Below, piece after piece: positions 8,606 to 16,600 of a DNA stretch of 64,000 nucleotides. The translations under genes and the position numbers were made by a program. This DNA is from Halorubrum saccharovorum DSM 1137. Its GTDB lineage: Archaea; Halobacteriota; Halobacteria; Halobacteriales; Haloferacaceae. The DNA lies in NCBI RefSeq assembly GCF_000337915.1, contig NZ_AOJE01000021.1, positions 4,980-68,979 on the forward strand, written 5' to 3'. Below the pieces are notes generated by a model that was not told the DNA's origin, did not search any database, and saw only the letters and a program-made list of their open reading frames with translations. Position 1 is the stretch's first letter. Every line of letters begins with the position of its first letter.

Positions 8606-10504
8606 ATGTTCGACAAGGTTCTGGTCGCGAATCGCGGGGAGATCGCGGTTCGGGTGATGCGCGCGTGTGCGGAGTTGGGTGTCGACACCGTCGCCGTCTA
8701 CAGCGACGCGGATAAACACGCGGGGCACGTCCGGTACGCCGACGAGGCGTACAACGTGGGGCCCGCCCGCGCCGCCGACTCGTACCTCGACGGCGAGGCG
8801 GTCGTCGACGCCGCGCGAGCGGCCGGAGCCGACGCGATTCACCCCGGCTACGGATTCCTCGCCGAGAACGCCGACTTCGCGGCCCGCGTCGAGGCCGCCG
8901 CCGGGATCACCTGGGTCGGCCCCTCCAGCGACGCGATGGAGCGGCTCGGGGAGAAGACCCACGCGCGCCGCGTGATGGACGACGCCGACGTGCCCATCGT
9001 CCCCGGGACGACGGAGCCCGTCACCGACGTCGACGCGGTGACCGAGTTCGGCGACGAACACGGCTATCCCGTCGCGATCAAGGCCGAGGGAGGCGGCGGC
9101 GGCCGCGGGATGAAGGTCGTCGAAAGCGCCGGAGAGGCCGAGGAGGCGCTCGAATCCGCCAAGCGCGAGGGCGAGGCCTACTTCTCGAACGACTCCGTCT
9201 ACCTCGAACGCTACCTCCAGAACCCCCGCCACATCGAGGTGCAGATCGTCGCGGACGACCCCGACGGGGACGCGGGCGACGACGCCGACCGGTCCCTCGA
9301 CGAGGCCGACGTGGTCCACCTCGGCGAGCGCGACTGCTCGCTCCAGCGCCGCCACCAGAAGGTGATCGAGGAGGGTCCCTCCCCCGCGCTCTCCGACGAA
9401 CTGCGCGAGCGGATCGGCGAGGCCGCCCGCCGCGGCGTCGCCGCCGCCGACTACACCAACGCCGGCACCGTCGAGTTCCTCGTCGAGGAGGACGTGGACC
9501 GCGACCCGTCGGAGCCGCTCGGGCCTGACACGCCGTTCTACTTCCTCGAAGTCAACACGCGAATCCAGGTCGAACACACCGTCACCGAGGAGCTCACCGG
9601 GATCGACATCGTGAAAGAGCAGCTCCGGGTCGCCGCCGGGGAGGGCCTCTCGGTCTCGCAGGACGACGTCGAGTTAGGGGGCCACGCGATCGAGTTCCGG
9701 ATCAACGCCGAGAACGCCGCGAAGGAGTTCCAGCCGGCCAACGAGGGGCGGCTCGACACGTACGACCCGCCGGGCGGGATCGGCGTCCGCGTCGACGACG
9801 CGCTCCGGCAGGGCGACGAGCTCGTCACCGACTACGACTCGATGATCGCGAAGCTGATCGTGTGGGCCCCGGACCGCGAGGAGTGTCTCGCCCGGTCGAA
9901 GCGCGCGCTCGCGGAGTACGAGCTCGACGGCGTCGTCACCATCGTCCCGTTCCACCGGCTCATGCTCGACGACCAGCGGTTCGTCGACGGCACGCACACG
10001 ACGAAGTACCTCGACGAGGAGTTAGACGCCGACCTCGTCGCCGACGCACAGGAGAAGTGGGGCACTGAGTCGGCGTCGGCGAGCGACGACGACGAGGAGG
10101 TGTCCGAACGCGAGTTCACCGTCGAGGTGAACGGCAAGCGCTTCGAGGTCGAACTGGAGGAGCGCGGCGCGCCCGCGATCGCGGTGCCGGAGGGCGGGGC
10201 GGGCGGCGCCGGTGCCGGGGGCCAACAGCGCCCCCCGCAGGCGAAGTCCGACGACGGCGGCGACGACGGCGGCGTCGACGTGGCCGAGGGCGGCGAGGCG
10301 ATCGAGGCGGAGATGCAGGGGACGATCCTCTCGGTCGACGTCGACGAGGGCGACGAGGTCGCCGCCGGCGACGTGGTCTGCGTGCTGGAAGCGATGAAGA
10401 TGGAGAACGACGTGGTCGCCGAACGCGGCGGCACCGTCGCGAGCGTCCACGTCGGCGAGGGCGACAGCGTCGACATGGGCGACGTGCTGATCGTGCTGGA
10501 ATAG
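8606..10504 (+). CDS. pccA: acyl-CoA carboxylase biotin carboxylase / biotin carrier subunit
   Basis: This 632-aa fusion performs ATP-dependent carboxylation of biotin. The N-terminal biotin carboxylase domain starts [16 protein letters not shown], has the ATP-grasp glycine loop [12 protein letters not shown] near residue 165, and has the active-site block [17 protein letters not shown] Gly/Asp-rich linker (about 530-560) joins it to the C-terminal carrier domain, whose EAMKMEND motif places the biotinyl lysine at K598. It is the partner of the pccB and pccX products. It is separated from them by one oppositely oriented gene and has its own upstream region. Confidence 0.95.
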   Translation: MFDKVLVANRGEIAVRVMRACAELGVDTVAVYSDADKHAGHVRYADEAYNVGPARAADSYLDGEAVVDAARAAGADAIHPGYGFLAENADFAARVEAAAGITWVGPSSDAMERLGEKTHARRVMDDADVPIVPGTTEPVTDVDAVTEFGDEHGYPVAIKAEGGGGGRGMKVVESAGEAEEALESAKREGEAYFSNDSVYLERYLQNPRHIEVQIVADDPDGDAGDDADRSLDEADVVHLGERDCSLQRRHQKVIEEGPSPALSDELRERIGEAARRGVAAADYTNAGTVEFLVEEDVDRDPSEPLGPDTPFYFLEVNTRIQVEHTVTEELTGIDIVKEQLRVAAGEGLSVSQDDVELGGHAIEFRINAENAAKEFQPANEGRLDTYDPPGGIGVRVDDALRQGDELVTDYDSMIAKLIVWAPDREECLARSKRALAEYELDGVVTIVPFHRLMLDDQRFVDGTHTTKYLDEELDADLVADAQEKWGTESASASDDDEEVSEREFTVEVNGKRFEVELEERGAPAIAVPEGGAGGAGAGGQQRPPQAKSDDGGDDGGVDVAEGGEAIEAEMQGTILSVDVDEGDEVAAGDVVCVLEAMKMENDVVAERGGTVASVHVGEGDSVDMGDVLIVLE

Positions 10505-10510
10505 GGAGGG

Positions 10511-11353
10511 CTACCGTCCCCGTAACCCCAGCATCTCCCGCGTCTCCGCGGGCGTCGCCACCGGCCGGCCCAGCTCTTCTGCGATCCGCGCCGCTCGCGC
10601 CACTAACTGCTCGTTGCTCGCCAGTCCGCCCTCCTCGTAGTACCGGTTGTCCTCCAGTCCGACCCGGACGTGCCCCCCGAGGAGGATCGATTGCGTCGTC
10701 AGCGGGAGCTGGTGGGGGCCGAACCCGATCACGTTGAACTCGACGCCCTCGGGGAGCGCCTCGACCCGGTTCATCAGGTTCCGCGGGTGCGGCGGCGACG
10801 TGGTCCCACCGCCGAACAGGAAGTTGAGATACGGCGGCTCATCGAGGTCGTCCAGGATCGCCAGCGACTCGTTGAGGTGGCCGTCGTTGAACACCTCCAG
10901 TTCGGGTTTGATGTCGCGCTCGCGCATCTCCGAATGCAGCGACGCCACCAGTTCCCGGGTGTTCTCCGAGGTGAGCCGATCGTAGCGGTTGAGCGGTCCC
11001 ATGTCGAGCGACGCCATCTCCGGCGCGGGATCGGTCCGCAGCGGCTCGTGTCGGAGGGCGTCGGGCGCGCCGGTCCCGCCGGTGGAGTGCTGGAGGACCG
11101 CGTCGTCGGTGGCGTCGCGGACCGCGTCGGCGACCTCCTGAAAGCGCTCGGTCGAGAAGGCGCGCTCGCCGTTGTCGCGGCGCGCGTGGAGGTGAAGCAC
11201 GCTCGCGCCCGCGTCCTCGCAGGCCGCCGCGGCCGCCGCGATCTCCTCGGGGGTCTCGGGGAGGTCGGGATGAGCCTCCTTGCCGTGGACGCCGCCCGTC
11301 AGCGCCGCGGTGACGACGACCGGCTTTCCGCCGAGACAGTCGTCGTAGGTCAT
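10511..11353 (-). CDS. beta-keto acid cleavage (BKACE / 3-keto-5-aminohexanoate cleavage) family enzyme
   Basis: This is a 280-aa TIM-barrel enzyme of the BKACE (DUF849) family, which condenses a beta-keto acid with acetyl-CoA and splits it. Family blocks seen are VVTAALTGGVHGKEAHP near the N-terminus, the metal-binding HLHAR near residue 56, and the C-terminal GGHVRVGLEDN. The true substrate of this member cannot be told. Its start overlaps the stop of the upstream 78-aa gene by 4 nt, indicating a two-gene operon. Confidence 0.88.
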   Translation of the reverse strand: MTYDDCLGGKPVVVTAALTGGVHGKEAHPDLPETPEEIAAAAAACEDAGASVLHLHARRDNGERAFSTERFQEVADAVRDATDDAVLQHSTGGTGAPDALRHEPLRTDPAPEMASLDMGPLNRYDRLTSENTRELVASLHSEMRERDIKPELEVFNDGHLNESLAILDDLDEPPYLNFLFGGGTTSPPHPRNLMNRVEALPEGVEFNVIGFGPHQLPLTTQSILLGGHVRVGLEDNRYYEEGGLASNEQLVARAARIAEELGRPVATPAETREMLGLRGR

Positions 11354-11586
11354 CGATCGGCGTCGGGGCGCTCGGTTTCGTCAGACGAGGACTCCGGCTC
11401 GACGTAGAACTCGCAGTCCGTCTCCGGGTCGAGGCCGTATCGAGCGTTGCAGATGTCGGCGCGCATGGGTTGGACGAACGACTCCGTCACGGTACAGAAC
11501 GCTCGGGGCTCGCCGAAGTCGGCCCCGTCGAAGGTGGCCCCGTCACCCGCCTCGCGATACGTCAAGTGTGGACACGCTTCAACCAT
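11350..11586 (-). CDS. small four-cysteine protein, co-transcribed with the BKACE gene
   Basis: This 78-aa protein has cysteines at about residues 5, 31, 46 and 58 (EACPHL, AFCTVT, ICNARYG, DCEFYV), spaced as in a possible metal site. The tail is rich in Asp, Glu and Ser. Its last codons overlap the BKACE start by 4 nt. No function is recognised. The tight coupling suggests expression together with that enzyme. Confidence 0.75.
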   Translation of the reverse strand: MVEACPHLTYREAGDGATFDGADFGEPRAFCTVTESFVQPMRADICNARYGLDPETDCEFYVEPESSSDETERPDADR

Positions 11587-11684
11587 ATCGGACGAAGGCG
11601 GGCGAGCGGCTTGAAACCACGCGTCGGGGCAGAGGGACCGTCCTGACCGACGGTGTTTAACCGAACGCCCGAAAAGGGGGCGAC

Positions 11685-12032
11685 ATGGAGTCGGTCGACG
11701 ACTGGCAGGCGGCGATCGCGGAGGCCGGGGAACTGACCGGCCCGATCGCCGCGGCCGTCGTCGACGAGCACGGCGACCGCGGGAAACGCGCGATCGAGGC
11801 GGTCGGAGAGGGACGGGTGAAACGCTACCGCGACTTCACCGTCGTCGTCGGCCACGACGACGAGTACGTGGTCGAGGACGGCGAGTGCAACTGCGCCGAC
11901 GCGACGTACAACCTCGACGCCGACGACCCCTCCGAGCGGTGCTGGCACGCGATCGCGGTCGACGTGGCGGACGCGGTCGACGCGGTCGATCACCACGACA
12001 TGTGGTACTCGGAGGTCCGAGAGTTCCTGTGA
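11685..12032 (+). CDS. small SWIM-like metal-binding protein
   Basis: The protein has 115 aa. After a mixed N-terminal half (MESVDDWQAAIAEAG) it has a beta pair, RYRDFTVVVGHDDEYVVED. Then comes a CxC(x16)CxH pattern, starting CNCADATYNL and ending ERCWHAIAV, which resembles a SWIM zinc motif. A TTTAAC box lies about 30 nt before the ATG. Role unknown. Confidence 0.75.
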   Translation: MESVDDWQAAIAEAGELTGPIAAAVVDEHGDRGKRAIEAVGEGRVKRYRDFTVVVGHDDEYVVEDGECNCADATYNLDADDPSERCWHAIAVDVADAVDAVDHHDMWYSEVREFL

Positions 12033-12156
12033 GCCGGCGCTGAGCGGAATCGGACAGCCTGGCCAGCCGCCGCTCACCCGGATGAAACGCCGATACGTCG
12101 GATTTTCCCCCCGTCAGTCGAAAACGTTTACAACGGCGGCCGGTCTCCCCTACGGT

Positions 12157-12648
12157 ATGGCGGACTGTCCACTCGCCGACGACTGCCCCAGTTTCGACGA
12201 ACGAATCGAGGGGATGGGGTGTCAACACTACGGCAACAAGGGCGGCGCGGAGTGGTGTAACCACTACGACATGCCCATCTACGAGCTGAAACAGCAGCCG
12301 GTCCAGCCCGGCGAAGAGGTCGTCGTCGAGGTCGACGACATCCACGAGAGCGGCGCGGGCGTCGGCCGCACCGACGACGGCTTCATCGTCCTCGTCGACG
12401 GCCTGCTTCCCCCGGCGCGCGCCGAGGTCCGGATCCATCGCGTGAAATCGAGCCACGCGACCGCACAGGACGTCGTCGAACGCCTCCCCGACGACCCGGA
12501 GGAGGACGACGATGACGGCCCCGAAAACGCTGCTGACGCCGGCGGCGACGAAGACGAGGACGAGGACGAGGACGACGAGGGCGGCCGGCGCCGAGACCGC
12601 CCCGACCGCGAGCGGCTCGGCAGCCGCGAGAACTTCTGGGGCAAGTAG
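12157..12648 (+). CDS. TRAM-domain protein with N-terminal cysteine cluster
   Basis: This is a 163-aa protein. The N-terminus has four Cys and one His within 40 residues (ADCPLADDCP, GCQHYGN, EWCNHY). The central part, about 50-105, is a TRAM RNA-binding barrel with GEEVVVEVDDIHESGAGVGR. The tail is a long Asp/Glu run. The start MADCPL was chosen because GTTTACA sits about 26 nt upstream; an ATG at 12082 lies upstream of this promoter. Haloarchaeal TRAM proteins are thought to act as RNA chaperones. The cysteine part is of unknown use. Confidence 0.85.
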   Translation: MADCPLADDCPSFDERIEGMGCQHYGNKGGAEWCNHYDMPIYELKQQPVQPGEEVVVEVDDIHESGAGVGRTDDGFIVLVDGLLPPARAEVRIHRVKSSHATAQDVVERLPDDPEEDDDDGPENAADAGGDEDEDEDEDDEGGRRRDRPDRERLGSRENFWGK

Positions 12649-12802
12649 GTGCGTCTCGGGGGCGGCCCCACCCCACGGACAGTCCGGACGCCGCCGATAT
12701 CCGCCGATTCGCATCTCGTTTCGCATCTCGTTTCGGCCTCACCGTTCCATCCAGCCTCGCCGAAACCGCCGTTTTTTGAGCGCGCGTCCCCTGACGACGC
12801 GT

Positions 12803-13306
12803 ATGGTCGCAGACGACGGGGCCTCCGATCCCGGTCCGGACCCCGATCCTGACGACATCGACGCCGAGGCGCTGTTGGAGCGCGCGGGGTTCGACGCCGA
12901 CGAGAGCGTCCTCACCCGCCGACAGGCCGAGGTGCTGGCCCTCCGCGAGCGGGGGCTCCGCCAGTCCGACATCGCGGACCGGCTGGGCACGTCGCGCGCC
13001 AACGTCTCCAGCGTCGAGGCCAGCGCCCGCGACAACGTGGCGAGCGCCCGCGAGACAGTGGCGTTCGCGGAGGCGCTCGCCGCCCCGGTCCGCGTCGAGA
13101 TCGAGGCGGGGACCGACCTCTACGACGCGCCGAAGCGCGTGTACGACGCCTGCGACGAGGCGGGCGTGAAGGTGAACCAGACCGCGCCCGACCTGATGAA
13201 GACGATCGGCGAGGGGGCGGGCGACGCGGTCCACGGGCGCGAGGTGCGCGACCGGCTGTTCGTCACCGTCGACGCCACGGGGACGATCCGGGTGCGGCGG
13301 CCCTAG
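12803..13306 (+). CDS. Tfx-family transcriptional regulator
   Basis: This is a 167-aa DNA-binding protein. A helix-turn-helix is clear at about residues 37-75: LTRRQAEVLALRERGLRQSDIA, then DRLGTSRANVSSVE. The C-terminal half matches the Tfx family, named after a regulator of the molybdenum formylmethanofuran dehydrogenase operon in Methanothermobacter. Its target here is unknown; a sulfite-oxidase-type molybdoprotein gene lies 2 kb downstream. A T-rich box about 28 nt before the ATG supports the start. Confidence 0.85.
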   Translation: MVADDGASDPGPDPDPDDIDAEALLERAGFDADESVLTRRQAEVLALRERGLRQSDIADRLGTSRANVSSVEASARDNVASARETVAFAEALAAPVRVEIEAGTDLYDAPKRVYDACDEAGVKVNQTAPDLMKTIGEGAGDAVHGREVRDRLFVTVDATGTIRVRRP

Positions 13307-13338
13307 AGCGACGACGAAAACCGTTCTTCCGCGTCAGG

Positions 13339-14418
13339 TCACTCCTCCAGCCGCTCTGCCACCCCCACGAGCGTCGCGCCCGCGGTCACGGTCGCCTCGC
13401 GGGCGATCGAGTAGACGATCCCGTCGCGGTCGGCCGCGGCGGTCTGGAGGGACTCGAAGGTCGTCGGGTCGTGAACGACGCCGAGCGGGTCGCCCGCCGC
13501 GACCTCGTCGCCGACCGACAGACCGCGCTCCGGGGTGAACAGCCCCGACTCGGCGGCCTCGACGCGCCCGAGGTGGTTCCGCGCGACCGTCCCGTCCCAC
13601 GGCGCCGGCTTTCCGGGGAGAAGTCCCTCGTGGCGGAGCACGCCGAGCATCCCGTCGACGCCGGCGGCAACCGCCTCGGGGACGACCTCGCGGCTGTGCG
13701 CGAGTTCGGGCGTGACCGTGGGGATCCCCTCCCGGGTGGCGGCGACGCGGAGTTTGCCCGCGAAGCCGCGTTCGGTCCACTCCGCGTCCGCCTCGTCATC
13801 AGAACTCGTCGAGTTCTGATTGGCTCGCAAATCTTCCGATTTGCGATCGTCGCCCGCGGCCTCCGCGAGCAGGAGGTCGGTGCCGAACGCCTCCGCGAGC
13901 CCCCGGCAGGCCGCGTCGCCGCGCATGTACACCGCGTGGGTGAGCATCGCGGGCGAGCCGGTGTGGAGGTCGACGACCGCGTCCGCCGCGCTCGCGAACC
14001 GCCACAGCCGGGCCGCCATCCGCTCGTGGAGGGTCCCGTCGGCGTCGCCGGGCCAGCAGCGGTTCATGTTCGAGTGGATCGCGTCGAGCGACTCCGGGGT
14101 GGTGTACGAGACGCGGTCGAAGGTGAGCGGGTCAGCGACCGGGACGGTGACGAGGGTTCCGGCGAGTTCCGCGTCGACCGCGTCCTCGCTCGCTCCCGTC
14201 AGCCGCTCGTGGAGCCGCCGGAGGGCCGCCGTCCCGTTCACCTCCCGGCCGTGTTGGGCCGCCTGCGCGTAGACGACCGGGCCGCCGCCGGCGGGAACGT
14301 CGAGTTCGGGACCGTCCGGGCCGTCGACGAGGTCCCCCTCGCCGTAGACGTGAACGGTCGTGCGGATCGGGACCCCCGAGGGAAGCCGCGCGAGGACGAG
14401 GTCGCGAGCGTCGTGCAT
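13339..14418 (-). CDS. succinylglutamate desuccinylase/aspartoacylase (AstE/AspA) family hydrolase
   Basis: This is a 359-aa zinc hydrolase of the M14-like AstE/AspA family. The first metal motif is QHGREVNG (HxxE, near residue 54), the DLHTG histidine comes at about 150, and the substrate segment is NMNRCWPG. Residues about 191-207 (RKSEDLRANQNSTSS) have no family counterpart and are encoded by two perfect palindromes, so they look like an in-frame insertion. The C-terminal domain (about 265-359) resembles a small beta-barrel with [12 protein letters not shown]. The substrate is unknown. Confidence 0.82.
   Translation of the reverse strand: MHDARDLVLARLPSGVPIRTTVHVYGEGDLVDGPDGPELDVPAGGGPVVYAQAAQHGREVNGTAALRRLHERLTGASEDAVDAELAGTLVTVPVADPLTFDRVSYTTPESLDAIHSNMNRCWPGDADGTLHERMAARLWRFASAADAVVDLHTGSPAMLTHAVYMRGDAACRGLAEAFGTDLLLAEAAGDDRKSEDLRANQNSTSSDDEADAEWTERGFAGKLRVAATREGIPTVTPELAHSREVVPEAVAAGVDGMLGVLRHEGLLPGKPAPWDGTVARNHLGRVEAAESGLFTPERGLSVGDEVAAGDPLGVVHDPTTFESLQTAAADRDGIVYSIAREATVTAGATLVGVAERLEE
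13798..13846. repeat. paired palindromes inside the AstE-like gene
   Basis: Two hairpin sequences stand 4 nt apart. The first, 13798-13820, has arms ATCAGAACTC and GAGTTCTGAT around GTC. The second, 13825-13846, has arms TCGCAAATC and GATTTGCGA around TTCC. Both are far more AT-rich than the surrounding gene and keep its frame open. This is the signature of a short inserted palindromic repeat. Confidence 0.85.
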
Positions 14419-14570
14419 ACCGAAGCGTCGGTGCTGAGAGGCTTATAAATCGGGGCGCGGAGGTCGCCGGCGCCGCGTCGCGGCCGCCGACCGGCGCCGC
14501 GCACGCGACCACCAGATCCGGCGGGGCGACCACGGACGCTAAGTCGGTGGGACGCCGACGCCGATCCGAG

Positions 14571-15398
14571 ATGCGGGTCACCCTCCTCGGCACCGGCGAC
14601 ACCACCGGGACGCCGACGGTCGGCTGCGACTGCGACACCTGCGCCGCGGCGCGCGAGCGCGGGGTGTCGCGCTCGCGGTTCTCCGTCCACGTCGCCAACG
14701 AGCGCACGGGCGAGTCGCTTCTCGTCGACTTCAGCCCCGACTTCCGGAGCCAGTTCCTCGATCACGACGTGTCGCTGCCCGACGCCGGGCTCGTGACGCA
14801 CATCCACTTCGACCACCTCGACGGGCTCGGCAACGTCTACCGACTGGTCGACGGGCTCCCCGTCCACGCGCCGTCGGAGACCGACCCCGCGACCGACGAG
14901 AGCGTCGCGGAGACGATCCGCGCGAAGTACGACTACCTCGAAGACCGGATCGGCGTCCACTCCCGCGAGCCGTTCGAGCCCTTCGAGACGTGCGGGTTCG
15001 AGGTCCGGTTCGTCCCCGTCGACCACCCGCCGCTCCTGTGTTACGGCGTCGTGATCGAAGACCCCGCGACGGGCGGGACGCTCGCGCTCACGGGCGACAC
15101 GAGCTACGACGTGCCGGAGCGGTCTCGGGAGGCGCTGTCCGACGCCGACCTCCTGCTCGCCGACGCCATCGTCCCCGCGTCGCTCTGCGAGCACCACCCG
15201 ATCGGCGGACGCCACGAGGGACCCGACAGCGTCCCCCGCACGTTCGGCACGAAGCACATGACCCGGGAGGGCGCGCTCGCGCTCGCCGACGAGCTGGACG
15301 CCGACCGAACCCGCCTCGTCCACCTCGCGCACTACTACCCGCCAGACGAGGCGTTCGAAGAGCCGCTGGCGGTGGACGGGGAAGTGTACGAGCTGTAG
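14571..15398 (+). CDS. PhnP-like metallo-beta-lactamase-fold hydrolase
   Basis: This is a 275-aa protein. It begins MRVTLLGTGDTTGTPTVGCDCDTC, with Cys residues as in PhnP/RNase Z relatives. The metal motif THIHFDHLDG (HxHxDH) is at about residues 77-86. Further histidine ligands occur around VDHPP, in CEHHPIGG, and near the C-terminus in LVHLAHYY. PhnP-like enzymes are cyclic phosphodiesterases, but no phn genes are nearby, so the substrate is open. The start at 14571 was chosen over an upstream ATG (14547) that would add only Arg-rich residues. Confidence 0.87.
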   Translation: MRVTLLGTGDTTGTPTVGCDCDTCAAARERGVSRSRFSVHVANERTGESLLVDFSPDFRSQFLDHDVSLPDAGLVTHIHFDHLDGLGNVYRLVDGLPVHAPSETDPATDESVAETIRAKYDYLEDRIGVHSREPFEPFETCGFEVRFVPVDHPPLLCYGVVIEDPATGGTLALTGDTSYDVPERSREALSDADLLLADAIVPASLCEHHPIGGRHEGPDSVPRTFGTKHMTREGALALADELDADRTRLVHLAHYYPPDEAFEEPLAVDGEVYEL

Positions 15399-15466
15399 CC
15401 GACGAGCGGCGGCGCGGGGCGTTCGAACTGTGCCCTTTTGTCTCGGTAGCACGTAACAGGGTCGAG

Positions 15467-16567
15467 ATGGGTACGCGATCCGGGATCGCCGGGAGGCTCC
15501 GCGACGCGCTCGACCGCGTCGAGCCGCCGCCGCGCGCGGTCGACTGGTCGCTGTTCGCGTTCGTCGTCGCCGAGGCCGTCACCGGTCTCGTCTCGTTCAC
15601 GGTGGGCGTCCCCGAGGGGTGGCCGCTGTTCTGGCTCCACCGCGCGCTCGGGATCGGAATTATCGCCCTGCTCGCGTGGAAGCTCGCGCGGGTCCGACGC
15701 CGGCTCGCGGATCCCGATCTGTGGCGGCGGTCGACCGCGCTGTCGGTCCTGACGCTGGTCGCCGCCCTCGGCGCGCTCTCGACCGGGATCGCGTGGGTCT
15801 TCGGGCTCGACATGCGGCTCTCCTACTGGACGCTCCTCTCGGTCCACGTCGGCTTCGGCCTCGCCTTGGTTCCGCTCGTGGCCGCGCACGCGACGACCCG
15901 GTTCCGGCTCCCGCGCCGCGTCGACTTCGAGCGCCGCCGGACGGCGGTGCGCTACGCCGTCCTGCTGGCCGCGGGCGCGGCGACGTACCGGCTCCAGCAG
16001 GGGGTCAACGACGCCCTCGACACCGCCGGGGCGGACCGGCGGTTCACCGGGTCGCAGCCCCGCGAAGGTGACGGAAACGGGGCGTTCCCGATCACCTCGT
16101 GGGTCGCCGACGACCCCGATCCGATCGACCGGGAGTCCTACCGGTTGGCGGTCGACGGGCTCGTGAGCGATCCGGTCGAGCTGACGGCCGACGAGCTGGC
16201 GGCGGGCCACGAGACGGAGGCCCTGCTCGACTGTACCAGCGGCTGGTACACGGTCCAGGAGTGGGGCGGGATCCGGGTCGGCGACCTGCTGGACGCGGCG
16301 GGCGAACTCGACGACGACGACGCGTACGTGCGATTCGTCTCGGTGACGGGGTACCGCTGGAGCCTCCCGATCGACGAGGCCAGAGACGCCCTGCTCGCGA
16401 CCCGCGTCGGCGGCGAGCGACTGAGCCACGGCCACGGCGCGCCCGCCCGGTTGGTCGCGCCCGACCGCCGCGGGTTCCAGTGGGTGAAGTGGGTGACGCG
16501 CGTGGAGGTCAGGTCGGAGTACGATCTCGGCCAGTGGGTCGTGACGCTGGTGAGCGGGTTCGAGTAG
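15467..16567 (+). CDS. membrane molybdopterin oxidoreductase: cytochrome-b-like helices fused to a sulfite-oxidase-type domain
   Basis: The protein has 366 aa. The N-terminal 165 residues hold four hydrophobic helices with histidines (WLHRALGIG, SVHVGFGLA, AAHATTRF), suggesting a b-type haem anchor. The C-terminal half is an oxidoreductase molybdopterin-binding domain. It has the Mo-ligand cysteine in LLDCTSGWYTVQEWGG and the family block GAPARLVAPDRRGFQWVKW. It lacks the C-terminal Mo-co dimerisation domain of true sulfite oxidases. Substrate unknown. A CTTTTG box about 30 nt upstream supports the ATG. Confidence 0.85.
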   Translation: MGTRSGIAGRLRDALDRVEPPPRAVDWSLFAFVVAEAVTGLVSFTVGVPEGWPLFWLHRALGIGIIALLAWKLARVRRRLADPDLWRRSTALSVLTLVAALGALSTGIAWVFGLDMRLSYWTLLSVHVGFGLALVPLVAAHATTRFRLPRRVDFERRRTAVRYAVLLAAGAATYRLQQGVNDALDTAGADRRFTGSQPREGDGNGAFPITSWVADDPDPIDRESYRLAVDGLVSDPVELTADELAAGHETEALLDCTSGWYTVQEWGGIRVGDLLDAAGELDDDDAYVRFVSVTGYRWSLPIDEARDALLATRVGGERLSHGHGAPARLVAPDRRGFQWVKWVTRVEVRSEYDLGQWVVTLVSGFE

Positions 16568-16600
16568 CCGGCTCGCCGGCAGTCCGGGTGGAGGGGCCGA

